NCBI RefSeq assembly: GCF_016917755.1
Contig: NZ_CP070326.1
Location: 4,154,001-4,218,000, forward strand
Length of the DNA stretch: 64,000 nt
Source of the DNA: Streptomyces noursei
Lineage (GTDB): Bacteria; Actinomycetota; Actinomycetes; Streptomycetales; Streptomycetaceae
Reading direction: 5' to 3'
The position numbers and the translations under genes are program-made. The notes under the pieces are model-generated. The model saw only the letters and a list, made by a program, of their open reading frames with translations, did not search any database and had not been told where the DNA came from. Positions 8,975 through 17,354 of the stretch are shown in pieces (position 1 is the first letter of the stretch; the number at the start of each line of letters is the position of its first letter).

Positions 8975-10309
8975 ATGAGCGGTGCGGGCACGGGTGCGGG
9001 CGGGCGGGCCGGGGCGCGGCGGCGGTCGGTGGCCGGGTCGCGGTGGTGGGTCGCCGCGGTGTTCCTGTTGCCGGCGTTGGTGTTGCTGGGGGCGCTGGTG
9101 GTGTATCCCATCGGGTTCTCGGTGTACCGGAGTCTGTTCGATGCGTCGGGCAACGGCTTTGTGGGGCTGGGTAATTACGGGGCGATGTTCTCGGACGAGG
9201 GCATCCGGACGGCGTTGAAGAACAACGTGGTGTGGGTCGTGGTGGCGCCGACGGTGTCCACCGCGCTGGGGTTGATCTTCGCGGTGCTGACCGAGCGGGT
9301 GCGGTGGGGTACCGCGTTCAAGTTGGTCGTCTTCATGCCGATGGCGATCTCGATGCTGGCGGCCGGGATCATCTTCCGGCTGGTCTACGACCAGGATCCG
9401 CAGCGCGGGGTGGCCGATGCGGTGTGGGTGGCGGTGCATGACACGTTCGCGGAGCCGGCGCCGTTCCCGGGGGCCAAGCCTCGGCCGAACGCGGATCTGC
9501 GGCCGTCGGGGGGCGGGTCGTTCACGACGCGGTCGGTGGTGCGGGCGGGGTCGTCGGTGCGGCTGCCGTTGGTGGCGGTGCAGCCGCGGGACGTGCAGAG
9601 AGCGGGTCCGGCGGCGGCCGCGCGGCCGCGGCCGGGGAAGGTCACCGGTACGGCGTGGCTGGACTTCACGCGTGGGGGCGGGGGGCGGCCGGGTGTGATC
9701 GATCCGGGTGAGAAGGCGTTGGCCGGTCTGACGGTGGAGGCGGTCAAGGGCGGCCGGGTGGTGGCGTCGGCGGTGACGGCGGCGGACGGGACGTATGTGT
9801 TGCCGGCGGAGGCGGCGGGGGCGCGGCTGCGGTTGCCGGCGGCGAACTTCGCGGCGGCGTACAACGGGGTGGACTGGCTGGGTCCGGCGTTGGTCACGCC
9901 GGCCATCATCGGCAGTTATGTGTGGATGTGGGCTGGTTTCGCGATGGTGTTGATCGCGGCGGGGTTGGCGGGGGTGCCGCGGGAGCTGTTGGAGGCGGCG
10001 CGGGTGGACGGGGCCGGTGAGTGGCAGGTGTTCCGCCGGATCACGGTGCCGCTGCTGGCGCCGGTGCTGGTGGTGGTGCTGGTCACGCTGATGATCAACG
10101 TGCTGAAGATCTTCGACCTGGTGTACATCATCGCGCCGGGTTCCAGTCTGCGGTCGGCGAATGTGCTGGCGTTGCAGCTGTTCCAGTCGTCGTTCGGCAC
10201 GGATGTGGACGAGGGGCTGGGGAGTGCGATCGCGGTGTTCTTGCTGGTGTTGGTGTTGCCGGTGATGTACGTGAATCTGCGCCGGATACGGAAGGAGCGC
10301 CGCCGATGA
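8975..10309 (+). CDS. Sugar ABC transporter permease (MalF/AglF type) with inserted extracytoplasmic domain
   Basis: 444 residues, long for this family (about 300). The first membrane helices (from residue ~25, WWVAAVFLLPALVLLGALVV) are normal and the C-terminal half has the EAA loop (EAARVDGAGEWQVF) that docks on the ATPase. Between them, about residues 145-300, sits a Gly/Pro/Val-rich soluble insert with the pattern of an SdrD B-like/Cna-B repeat (GVIDPGEKALAGLTVEAV, then ADGTYVLP). It lies where MalF has its periplasmic P2 loop, so it probably contacts the binding protein or wall on the outside. ATG 8975 follows the binding protein by 97 bases. The stop overlaps the next start (ATGA). Confidence 0.87.
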   Translation: MSGAGTGAGGRAGARRRSVAGSRWWVAAVFLLPALVLLGALVVYPIGFSVYRSLFDASGNGFVGLGNYGAMFSDEGIRTALKNNVVWVVVAPTVSTALGLIFAVLTERVRWGTAFKLVVFMPMAISMLAAGIIFRLVYDQDPQRGVADAVWVAVHDTFAEPAPFPGAKPRPNADLRPSGGGSFTTRSVVRAGSSVRLPLVAVQPRDVQRAGPAAAARPRPGKVTGTAWLDFTRGGGGRPGVIDPGEKALAGLTVEAVKGGRVVASAVTAADGTYVLPAEAAGARLRLPAANFAAAYNGVDWLGPALVTPAIIGSYVWMWAGFAMVLIAAGLAGVPRELLEAARVDGAGEWQVFRRITVPLLAPVLVVVLVTLMINVLKIFDLVYIIAPGSSLRSANVLALQLFQSSFGTDVDEGLGSAIAVFLLVLVLPVMYVNLRRIRKERRR

Positions 10310-11241
10310 CGTCGCCGATGTCGGCCGTGGAGGGGGCCGCGGTGCCGGCCGGACGTGGGGGTCGCGGGCGGGGGCGGCGGGCGGGCGGTGGGCCGTCGGT
10401 GGCCGCGCGGCTCGCGGCGCGCGCCGGGGGCGGCGCGGTGCGGGTCTTCCTGGTGCTGGTGGCGTTGTTCTGGCTGATGCCGTCGGTGGGGTTGCTGCTG
10501 TCGTCGCTGCGCAGTCCGGCGCAGATCGCCGAGTCGGGTTGGTGGCAGGTGTTCACCCGGCCCGCGCAGTTGACGTTCGACAATTACGGCCATCTGCTGT
10601 CGAACGGGAAGGTGATGGGGTCGCTGGTGACGACGGCGGCGATCACGGTGCCGTCGACGGTGCTGGTGGTGGTGATCGGGTCGCTGGCGGGTTATGCCTT
10701 CGCGTGGCTGGAGTTCCCGGGGCGGGACGCCTGGTTCATGGTGGTGGTGGGGCTGCTGGTGGTGCCGGTGCAGGTGGCGCTGATCCCGGTGGCGAAGCTG
10801 TTCGGTGCGGTGGGGTTGTTCGAGACGACGGCCGGGGTGGTGCTGTTCCACACGGCGTTCGGGCTGCCGTTCGCGGTGTTCCTGCTGCGGAACTTCTTCG
10901 CGGAGATCCCGCGGGAGCTGCTGGAGGCGGCGCGGCTGGACGGGGCGGGTGAGCTGCGGCTGTTCACGCGGGTGGTGATGCCGCTGGGCGGGCCGGCGAT
11001 CGCGTCGCTGGGGATCTTCCAGTTCCTGTGGGTGTGGAACGACATGCTGATCGCGTTGATCTTCGCGGACAGCGGGCATCCGCCGATCACGGTGGCGCTG
11101 CAGCAGGAGGTGCGGCAGTTCGGCAACAACATCGATGTGCTGGCGCCGGGGGCGTTCCTGTCGATGGTGGTGCCGTTGGTGGTCTTCTTCGCCTTCCAGC
11201 GGCAGTTCGTGTCGGGCGTGATGGCGGGCGCGGTGAAGTGA
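10306..11241 (+). CDS. Sugar ABC transporter permease (MalG/AglG type)
   Basis: 311 residues with a basic N-terminal stretch, about six membrane helices and the conserved EAA motif EAARLDGAGELRLF near residue 207. It pairs with the preceding permease to form the import channel. Its ATG overlaps the upstream stop by four bases (ATGA), indicating translational coupling. Last gene of the operon. Confidence 0.9.
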   Translation: MTSPMSAVEGAAVPAGRGGRGRGRRAGGGPSVAARLAARAGGGAVRVFLVLVALFWLMPSVGLLLSSLRSPAQIAESGWWQVFTRPAQLTFDNYGHLLSNGKVMGSLVTTAAITVPSTVLVVVIGSLAGYAFAWLEFPGRDAWFMVVVGLLVVPVQVALIPVAKLFGAVGLFETTAGVVLFHTAFGLPFAVFLLRNFFAEIPRELLEAARLDGAGELRLFTRVVMPLGGPAIASLGIFQFLWVWNDMLIALIFADSGHPPITVALQQEVRQFGNNIDVLAPGAFLSMVVPLVVFFAFQRQFVSGVMAGAVK

Positions 11242-11511
11242 CCTCCCCCGGCAGGCCGGGAGGGAGCCCCGGTCGGCGGGCGCGGGCGGCGGGGCGCGGT
11301 CGGGCGCCGGGTGGGAGCGGTGCGCGGGAGATGACCGGAGCGGGGGGTGGCGCTCACCTTCCGTTCATGTTGCTGCCCCACGATGGCGCCGCTCCGTGAA
11401 GCGCGTGGTGCGACGGGGTGGTCGGCGGGCGTCCGCCGGACCCCGGCGTGGTGCCGCGCCCTCGTGTCGTATGTCGTCATCGATTCCCGACCGTCTGGAG
11501 ACGGACCGCAC

Positions 11512-12468
11512 ATGACTGCCGTTACCGCAGACCAGAGTGCCGACCAGCTGCCGCGCCCGACCCGGCTGTCCGAGGTCAAGGGCTGGTTCTTCACCGCCGA
11601 TCAGCTGCTCTTCGACTGGTTCCTGGAGCATCAGCAGGACCGGTCGGTGGCGGGTGACCTGCTGGAGCTGGGCGCCTACATGGGCAAGAGCGCGATCTTC
11701 CTGGGGGCGCGGCTGCGTCCGGGCGAGCGCTTCACGGTCTGCGACCTGTTCGACTCGCCGGCGGCGGACGACTCCAACTCCAAGGAGATGGCGAAGTCGT
11801 ACGCGACCCTGACGCGCCGCGTGTTCGAGGCCAACTACCTCGCGTTCCACGACGAGTTGCCGGTCATCGTGCAGGGGTTGAGCTCGCTGGTGAGCGAGCA
11901 CGTCGAGGCGGACAGCGTGCGGTTCGCGCACATCGACGCGTCGCATCTGTACGAGCACGTGCACGGCGACATCCTGGCGGTGCGGGAGCTGCTGTCCGAC
12001 CGCGGGGTGGTGGTGATGGACGACTACCGTGCCGAGCACTGCCCGGGGGTGGCCGCCGCCACCTGGCAGGCGGTGACGAACCACGGGCTGCGGCCGATCT
12101 GTGTGACCGGCACCAAGTTCTACGGCACGTGGGGTGATCCGGAGCGGTATCAGGGTGCGTTGCGGGAGTGGCTGGCGGCGCGCGGTGACGTCTGGCACGA
12201 GGTGCAGGAGGTCAACGGTGCGCCGCTGATCCGGTTGAGCGCCAAGGGCGCGAAGGAGCCGGCGCATCCGGTGTCCCGCCACCGGGCGGTGCCGCAGCGG
12301 CCGGCTGAGCGGCAGCCGGAGGCGCGGCCGGCGGAGGCCGGGCCGGCGGCGGGGCGGCCGGCGCCGCGCCCGGCGGGCGGTGCGCTGCGCCGGGTGGCGC
12401 TGGACGTGCTGCCGCCGATCGTGACCCGGGCGATCGTGCGGGCCCGCAAGGGCTCCTCGGGGCGGTAG
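11512..12468 (+). CDS. Class I SAM-dependent methyltransferase (TylF/Methyltransf_24-like)
   Basis: 318 residues. The SAM-binding motif I is LLELGAYMGKSAIFLG (about 46-61), followed by the acidic FTVCDLFD strand and the HIDASHLYEHVHGD and VVVMDDY motifs seen in sugar- and macrolide-modifying methyltransferases of this class. After residue ~250 comes a Pro/Ala/Arg-rich linker and a basic C-terminal helix (LPPIVTRAIVRARKG), possibly for membrane association. ATG 11512 was chosen for the leading MTAVTADQ; GGAG lies 12 bases upstream. Given the neighbours it may modify a cell-wall glycopolymer sugar, which is inference. Confidence 0.8.
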   Translation: MTAVTADQSADQLPRPTRLSEVKGWFFTADQLLFDWFLEHQQDRSVAGDLLELGAYMGKSAIFLGARLRPGERFTVCDLFDSPAADDSNSKEMAKSYATLTRRVFEANYLAFHDELPVIVQGLSSLVSEHVEADSVRFAHIDASHLYEHVHGDILAVRELLSDRGVVVMDDYRAEHCPGVAAATWQAVTNHGLRPICVTGTKFYGTWGDPERYQGALREWLAARGDVWHEVQEVNGAPLIRLSAKGAKEPAHPVSRHRAVPQRPAERQPEARPAEAGPAAGRPAPRPAGGALRRVALDVLPPIVTRAIVRARKGSSGR

Positions 12469-12531
12469 TCGGGGAGGGGCGCCGGGCCGTGGGGCGGGCG
12501 GGCCGGCGCGGGTGTGCCGGGCCCGTCCGGT

Positions 12532-13221
12532 TCAGCCCCGGGGTACCTGTCCGACGAGCACGAAGGAGTTCGACCGCAGGACGCGGCCGGCGGTGCGCGG
12601 CAGGGGGTGGGAGTAGGTGCGTCGGACGGCCAGTCCGGCGGATTCCGCGAAGGCCCGCAGCAGGGGGAAGTCGGTGAAGCGGACGGGTTCGGGGCCGGCG
12701 CGGTGGCCGGCTTCCTGCGCGGTGATCAGCAGGACGCCGCCGCCGGGCCGGACGTAGCGGACGTAGGCGTGCAGCAGTTCCTCGACCTGTTCGTCGTCGA
12801 GGTGTTGCAGGACGTGGGCGGTGAGCAGCGCGTCGAAGGCGCCGGGGCGGGCGTGCGGGCCGGCCAGGAAGGCGTCGGCGGTGTAGGCGGTCAGGCCGCG
12901 GGCGCGGCAGTGGGCGACGGCGCGCGGGTCGTGGTCGATGCCGACGCTGCCGGGGGCGCAGGCGGCGAGGGTGTCGCCGTCGCCGCAGCCGATCTCCAGG
13001 ACGCGGCCGGGGCCGATCCGGCGCAGTTGCCGGGCGAAGGGGGGCCGGGCGGGCAGGAGCCGGGCCAGGCCGGCGCGTTCGCAGAGGGCGGGGAGGCGGA
13101 CGGTGGAGGCGGCCGGGGCGGTGCCGGTGGGGTGGGGGGTGCGGGCGGCGGGGGTGCCGTGGGCGGGGGCCGCGGTGTCGGGGCGGTCGGTGGCGGCGGA
13201 GCTGTCGGTTCGGCCGGGCAT
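12532..13221 (-). CDS. Class I SAM-dependent methyltransferase
   Basis: 229 residues. Motif I VLEIGCGDGD is at about 74-83, followed by VGIDHDPRAV (acidic SAM-ribose contact), FDALLTAHVLQHLDD and YVRPGGGVLLIT, all typical of Methyltransf_11/25 proteins. The N-terminal ~40 residues are Pro/Thr/Ala-rich and probably disordered. ATG 13221 has AGGAAGG upstream. Convergent with the previous methyltransferase and divergent from the GT2-TagF gene. Substrate unknown. Confidence 0.82.
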   Translation of the reverse strand: MPGRTDSSAATDRPDTAAPAHGTPAARTPHPTGTAPAASTVRLPALCERAGLARLLPARPPFARQLRRIGPGRVLEIGCGDGDTLAACAPGSVGIDHDPRAVAHCRARGLTAYTADAFLAGPHARPGAFDALLTAHVLQHLDDEQVEELLHAYVRYVRPGGGVLLITAQEAGHRAGPEPVRFTDFPLLRAFAESAGLAVRRTYSHPLPRTAGRVLRSNSFVLVGQVPRG

Positions 13222-13473
13222 CGCGGGACGGTCACCTTCCTGGGCTGCGGACGGTTGCCGGTGTCCGGCGCGTGGGGCACCGGGCACGCTGTCCCACGGT
13301 CTACGCCATCGCGCGGTCCGGGCCGTTCCGCCGCACCTTCGCCTCACCCTTTCAGCGCAGCGCCGGTGACCGGGCCGCCGATGGACGAGTTGAGGGACGA
13401 GTCGGCCGCATCGTCCCGTGTGTGTCCCGGGGTTGGCCCCGTGGTCCGCAAGTCCGGAAAGGCTCCTCCGCCC

Positions 13474-16400
13474 ATGAAGCCTCGACTCACCGTCGTCGTC
13501 CCGGTCCCGCGCGGTGCGGGGTATGCGCGCCATGTGGAGGAGTGTCTGGAGTCGGTGGCGGCCCAGACGCTGCCGGAGCTGGATGTGGTGCTGGTGGACG
13601 ACGGGCCGGCGGAGGAGGCGGACGGGCCGCCGGCGGGGCCGTGGCGGGGGCTGCCGGAGCGGGATCCGCGGTTCCGGGTGGTGCACGACGGCGGTGGGGG
13701 TCGGGGCGGGGCGTGGAACGCGGGTGCCCGGCACGCCTTTCCGCACACCGAGTACGTGGCGTTCCTGGCGCCGGACGATGTGCTGCTGCCGCGGGCGTAC
13801 GAGGATCTGACGGGGTTGTTGGACAAGTCGGGGGCGGATCTGGCGACCGGCAACGTCTACCGGCTGGGGGCGGCGGGCCGGAGCCAGTCGGTGGACCATC
13901 CGGCGGCGCGGGAGACGGTGCTGCGCACGCATGTCAGCGAGGATCCTTCGCTGCTCCGCGACCACTTCGTGCGGAACAAGGTGTTCCGGCGCTCCTTCTG
14001 GGAGCGGCACGGCTTCACCTTTCCCGACGGGGAGTGGTGCGACGGGGCGGCGGTGGCGCTGCCGGCGCACGTGCTGGCGGAGGCGGTGGACGTGCTGCAC
14101 GAGCACGTCTGTTACTGGCGGCTGCCGGAGGGCGCCGGTCGGCATCGGCGGCCGTCCGCGCAGGGGGTGCGGGACCGGTTTGCGGCGGTGGCGCGGATGC
14201 GGGCGCTGCTGGCCGATCCGGCGCGTCCGGAGTGGGGCCGGCTGCGGGCGGACTACGACCGGGCGCAGTTGACCGGGGGGTTGGTGGACCTGGTGGCGGG
14301 GTTGCCGGGGGCGGCGCCGGAGGTGCGGACGGCGTTCTTGGACTGTGCCCGGGACTTTCTGTCGCGGACCGATCCGCGGTTGTTGCGGGCGCTGCCGGTG
14401 GAGCTGCGGATGCAGTGGTATCTGATCCGGGCCGGGCGGCTGACGGATCTGGTGGCGCTGCTGGCGCACGAGGCGCGCAATCCGGGGGGTTTCGCGGTGG
14501 CCGGGCCGCCGCTGCGGCGGCGGGCGGTGCTGCCGGTGGCGCCGCCGGTCGCGTTGCCGGCGGGGGTGGCGCGGCTGGAGCGGGCGGACTTCCCGGTGCG
14601 GGCGGAGGTCCGGGAGGCGGTGTGGCGGGGCGGGGTGCTGCTGTTGCGGGGCTGGGCCTATGTGCGGAACCTGCCGGCCGGGACGCGGCACGGCTATCTG
14701 CGGACGGCGGTGCTGTCGTGCGGGCGGCGGCGGATCGTGCTGCCGCTGCGGACGGTGGCGATGCCGGAGGCGACCGCGGCGTCCGGGCAGGAGCTGCACT
14801 GCTACGACTGGTCGGGGTTCGAGCTGCGGCTGGATCCGGCGCGGCTGCGGCGCGGCGGGCGGCTGGTGCCGGGCGAGTGGCGGGTGGAGGTGCTGCTGGC
14901 GTCGGCAGGGGTGGTGCGGTCCGGGGAGTTGGGCGCGGCGGAGTGCGGTTCGGGGGCGGCGCCGGGGGCGTACGAGGGCACGGACGGGATGTGGGTGACG
15001 CCGCGGTATGTGGACGGGCGGCTGCGGATCGCGGTGGCCCGGCGGGCGCGGCGGCTGGCGGCGCCGCCGGTGGTGGCGGGCGGGGCGTTGGAGCTGGCGG
15101 TGACCGCGCCCGGTCCGGCACCGGTGGCGCTGCGGCTGACGCACGAGGGGACGGGGACGGTGGTGTCGTTCCCGGTGGAGGGGGCTGACGGGGGCGACGC
15201 CGGGACGGACGGCGGGGCGCCGGCGGTGGACGGTGCCGCGCGGTGCGTCGTCCGGGTGCGGCTGGACGCGTGGGACGCGGCCCGGCCGGGGCGGGACGGT
15301 GCGCCGGCCGCGATCCCGCCGCCGCACACCGAGACGTGGCTGCCGGAGCTGGTGCTGCCCGGCGGCGGCACCGATCCGGTGGGCGCTCCCCCGGAGATGG
15401 CGCCGGTGGTCCATCCGCTGTCGCACGGGCGGGAGTTGGTGGCGGCGGCGTCCCCGGCCGGGGAGCTGGTGCTGCACGACCGGGTGCCGCAGGCGTACGT
15501 GGACCGGGTGGTGTGGCGGACGGACGGGACGCTGCTGTTGGCGGGGGCGCTGCCGGATGTCGCGCCGCCCGTTCCGGAGCTGGTCCTCAAGCACGCCGCG
15601 CACGCGGCCGAGGTGGTCTTCCCGGCCGTGCACGACGACGGGCGGTTCCACTGCGCGCTGCCGCTGGCCGCGCTGCCGTCGTTGGCCGGGGAGGTGCCGT
15701 TGCGGGAGGGCCGCTGGACGGTGCACCTGCGGGAGCGGGGGGCGGTGGGGTCGTCGTCGGACGCGCCGGTGCGGTGCGTGCCGTCGGTGTTCGACGGGTT
15801 GCCGGTGTCGCGGACGGTGCGCGGCAAGCCGTTCACGTTGGACCGGATGCGGCACGACGAGGTGTTCGTGGTGGCCGGGCCGGCGCTGCCGCCGGTGGAT
15901 CGGGGCCCGTACCGGCGGCGGGTGCTGCGGGAGCAGCACTATCCGCTGCACCGTTCCCGGCCGCTGCGCGACACGGTGCTCTACAGCAGCTTCGGCGGCC
16001 GGGCGTACGGGGATTCGCCGCGGGCGGTGCACGAGGAGCTGGTGCGGCGGGGGATGGACGTGGAGCACCTGTGGGCGGTGCGGGACGCGCAGACCGCGGT
16101 GCCGCCGTCGGCCCGGCCGGTGGTGGTGGGCAGCGCGGCCTGGCACGGGGCGCTGGCGCACAGCCACTGGATCGTGACCAACACCCATCTGCCGCGCTGG
16201 TTCGTGCGGCGGGCCGGGCAGCGGGTGATCCAGACCTGGCACGGGACGCCGCTGAAACGGATCGGCGCGGACCTGGCGGGGACGCTGTGCGGGGGGCTGG
16301 TGCATCTGGCGCCGCGCCCGCGGCTGGGCCGGCAGTGGAGCGTGCTGCTCTCGCCGAATGCGGTGAGCACCCCGGTGCTGCGGTCGGCGCTCGGCTATGC

Positions 16401-17043
16401 GGGGAAGCTGCTGGAGACCGGGCTGCCGCGGACCGATGCGCTGCACGCCGCGAACCGGGACGAGGTGGCCGCCGCGGTCCGCGCCCACCTGGGTGTCCGG
16501 CCGGACCAGCGGGCGGTGTTGTACGCGCCGACGCCGCGCGACGACGTGGCGTACGACGCCTCGCACCACCGGCTGCACCTGCCGTTGGACCTGGCGGCGG
16601 CGCGGGCGGCGCTGGACGAGAGCCATGTGCTGCTGGTGCGCAGTCATCCGCAGGTGCCCGACCGGCTGCCGGCGCACCATGCGCCGTTCGCGGTGGACGT
16701 GTCGTCGTACCCGGACGCGACTGAGTTGCTGTTGGCCGCGGACGTGCTGGTGACCGACTACTCGTCGTTGGCGGTGGACTTCGCCAACACCGGTCGTCCG
16801 ATGCTGTTCCTCACACCTGATCTCGCGCACTACCGCGACACGTTGCGCGGTTTCAGCCTGGATTTCGAGGCGCGGGTGCCGGGTCCGTTGCTGTCGTCCA
16901 CGGGCGAGTTGGTGGAGGCGCTGGGGGATCTGCCGGCGGTGGTGCGGGCGAGCGCGGAGGCGTATGCGGAGTTCCGGGGGGCGTTTTGCCATCTGGACGA
17001 CGGTGGGGCGGCGGGGCGGGTCGCGGACCTGGTCATGGAGTGA
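13474..17043 (+). CDS. Bifunctional GT2 glycosyltransferase / CDP-glycerol glycerophosphotransferase (TagF-like)
   Basis: 1189 residues. The N-terminus is a GT-A family 2 fold (LTVVVPV, VVLVDDG near residue 40 and the donor-binding LAPDDVLLP). A middle part of about 500 residues contains beta-rich segments with repeated YVDG/LRIAV patterns. The C-terminus (about 830-1170) is a TagF/TagB domain: VLYSSFGG, TWHGTPLKRIG near 920 and VTDYSSLAVDFA near 1093. TagF enzymes transfer glycerol-phosphate units to build poly(glycerol phosphate) teichoic acid. The fusion suggests addition of sugar and polyol phosphate in one cytoplasmic protein. ATG 13474 was chosen because MKPRLTVVVPV begins the GT2 fold. 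The true donor (CDP-glycerol or another polyol) is not provable here. Confidence 0.85.
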   Translation: MKPRLTVVVPVPRGAGYARHVEECLESVAAQTLPELDVVLVDDGPAEEADGPPAGPWRGLPERDPRFRVVHDGGGGRGGAWNAGARHAFPHTEYVAFLAPDDVLLPRAYEDLTGLLDKSGADLATGNVYRLGAAGRSQSVDHPAARETVLRTHVSEDPSLLRDHFVRNKVFRRSFWERHGFTFPDGEWCDGAAVALPAHVLAEAVDVLHEHVCYWRLPEGAGRHRRPSAQGVRDRFAAVARMRALLADPARPEWGRLRADYDRAQLTGGLVDLVAGLPGAAPEVRTAFLDCARDFLSRTDPRLLRALPVELRMQWYLIRAGRLTDLVALLAHEARNPGGFAVAGPPLRRRAVLPVAPPVALPAGVARLERADFPVRAEVREAVWRGGVLLLRGWAYVRNLPAGTRHGYLRTAVLSCGRRRIVLPLRTVAMPEATAASGQELHCYDWSGFELRLDPARLRRGGRLVPGEWRVEVLLASAGVVRSGELGAAECGSGAAPGAYEGTDGMWVTPRYVDGRLRIAVARRARRLAAPPVVAGGALELAVTAPGPAPVALRLTHEGTGTVVSFPVEGADGGDAGTDGGAPAVDGAARCVVRVRLDAWDAARPGRDGAPAAIPPPHTETWLPELVLPGGGTDPVGAPPEMAPVVHPLSHGRELVAAASPAGELVLHDRVPQAYVDRVVWRTDGTLLLAGALPDVAPPVPELVLKHAAHAAEVVFPAVHDDGRFHCALPLAALPSLAGEVPLREGRWTVHLRERGAVGSSSDAPVRCVPSVFDGLPVSRTVRGKPFTLDRMRHDEVFVVAGPALPPVDRGPYRRRVLREQHYPLHRSRPLRDTVLYSSFGGRAYGDSPRAVHEELVRRGMDVEHLWAVRDAQTAVPPSARPVVVGSAAWHGALAHSHWIVTNTHLPRWFVRRAGQRVIQTWHGTPLKRIGADLAGTLCGGLVHLAPRPRLGRQWSVLLSPNAVSTPVLRSALGYAGKLLETGLPRTDALHAANRDEVAAAVRAHLGVRPDQRAVLYAPTPRDDVAYDASHHRLHLPLDLAAARAALDESHVLLVRSHPQVPDRLPAHHAPFAVDVSSYPDATELLLAADVLVTDYSSLAVDFANTGRPMLFLTPDLAHYRDTLRGFSLDFEARVPGPLLSSTGELVEALGDLPAVVRASAEAYAEFRGAFCHLDDGGAAGRVADLVME

Positions 17044-17354
17044 GCAGGCGGGCCGCGGGGTGCGGGTGGCGGGCCCGGTCCGGTGGGGCGCGGGGCGGTC
17101 CGGTGCGCGGTGGCCGGATCGGCATCTCCCGGCGCCCGCGTCGTTACAGCATGTGCGGGCGCCCTAGCGGGGTGTCCGCGCGGGTTGGCCGACGGCCCCG
17201 TTGCGGGGGCCGGCTGGTCATGAGACGGCAATGAGGCGAAGAATGGCGGGCGGCCGGTGCAACCGCTCGACGGTTTTCGGCCTCTGACCCTGGAGAGGCA
17301 GGGGTCCGAACCCGCTCGCGCCAAGAGCTGCTGTCGACACGAAATGTAGATTTA
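17044..17354 (+). other. Intergenic region with possible terminator
   Basis: 311 bases without a gene. A small hairpin GGCCCC (17194-17199) / GGGGCC (17206-17211) may terminate the TagF-type gene. Near the end, TAGATT at 17347-17352 could be the -10 element of the next glycosyltransferase gene. Confidence 0.35.

Noticed and set aside
12532..16992. 1486-codon minus-strand frame running through the GT2-TagF gene into the methyltransferase
   Set aside because: Only the last 229 codons (from ATG 13221) are real; upstream it is the antisense of the TagF fusion.
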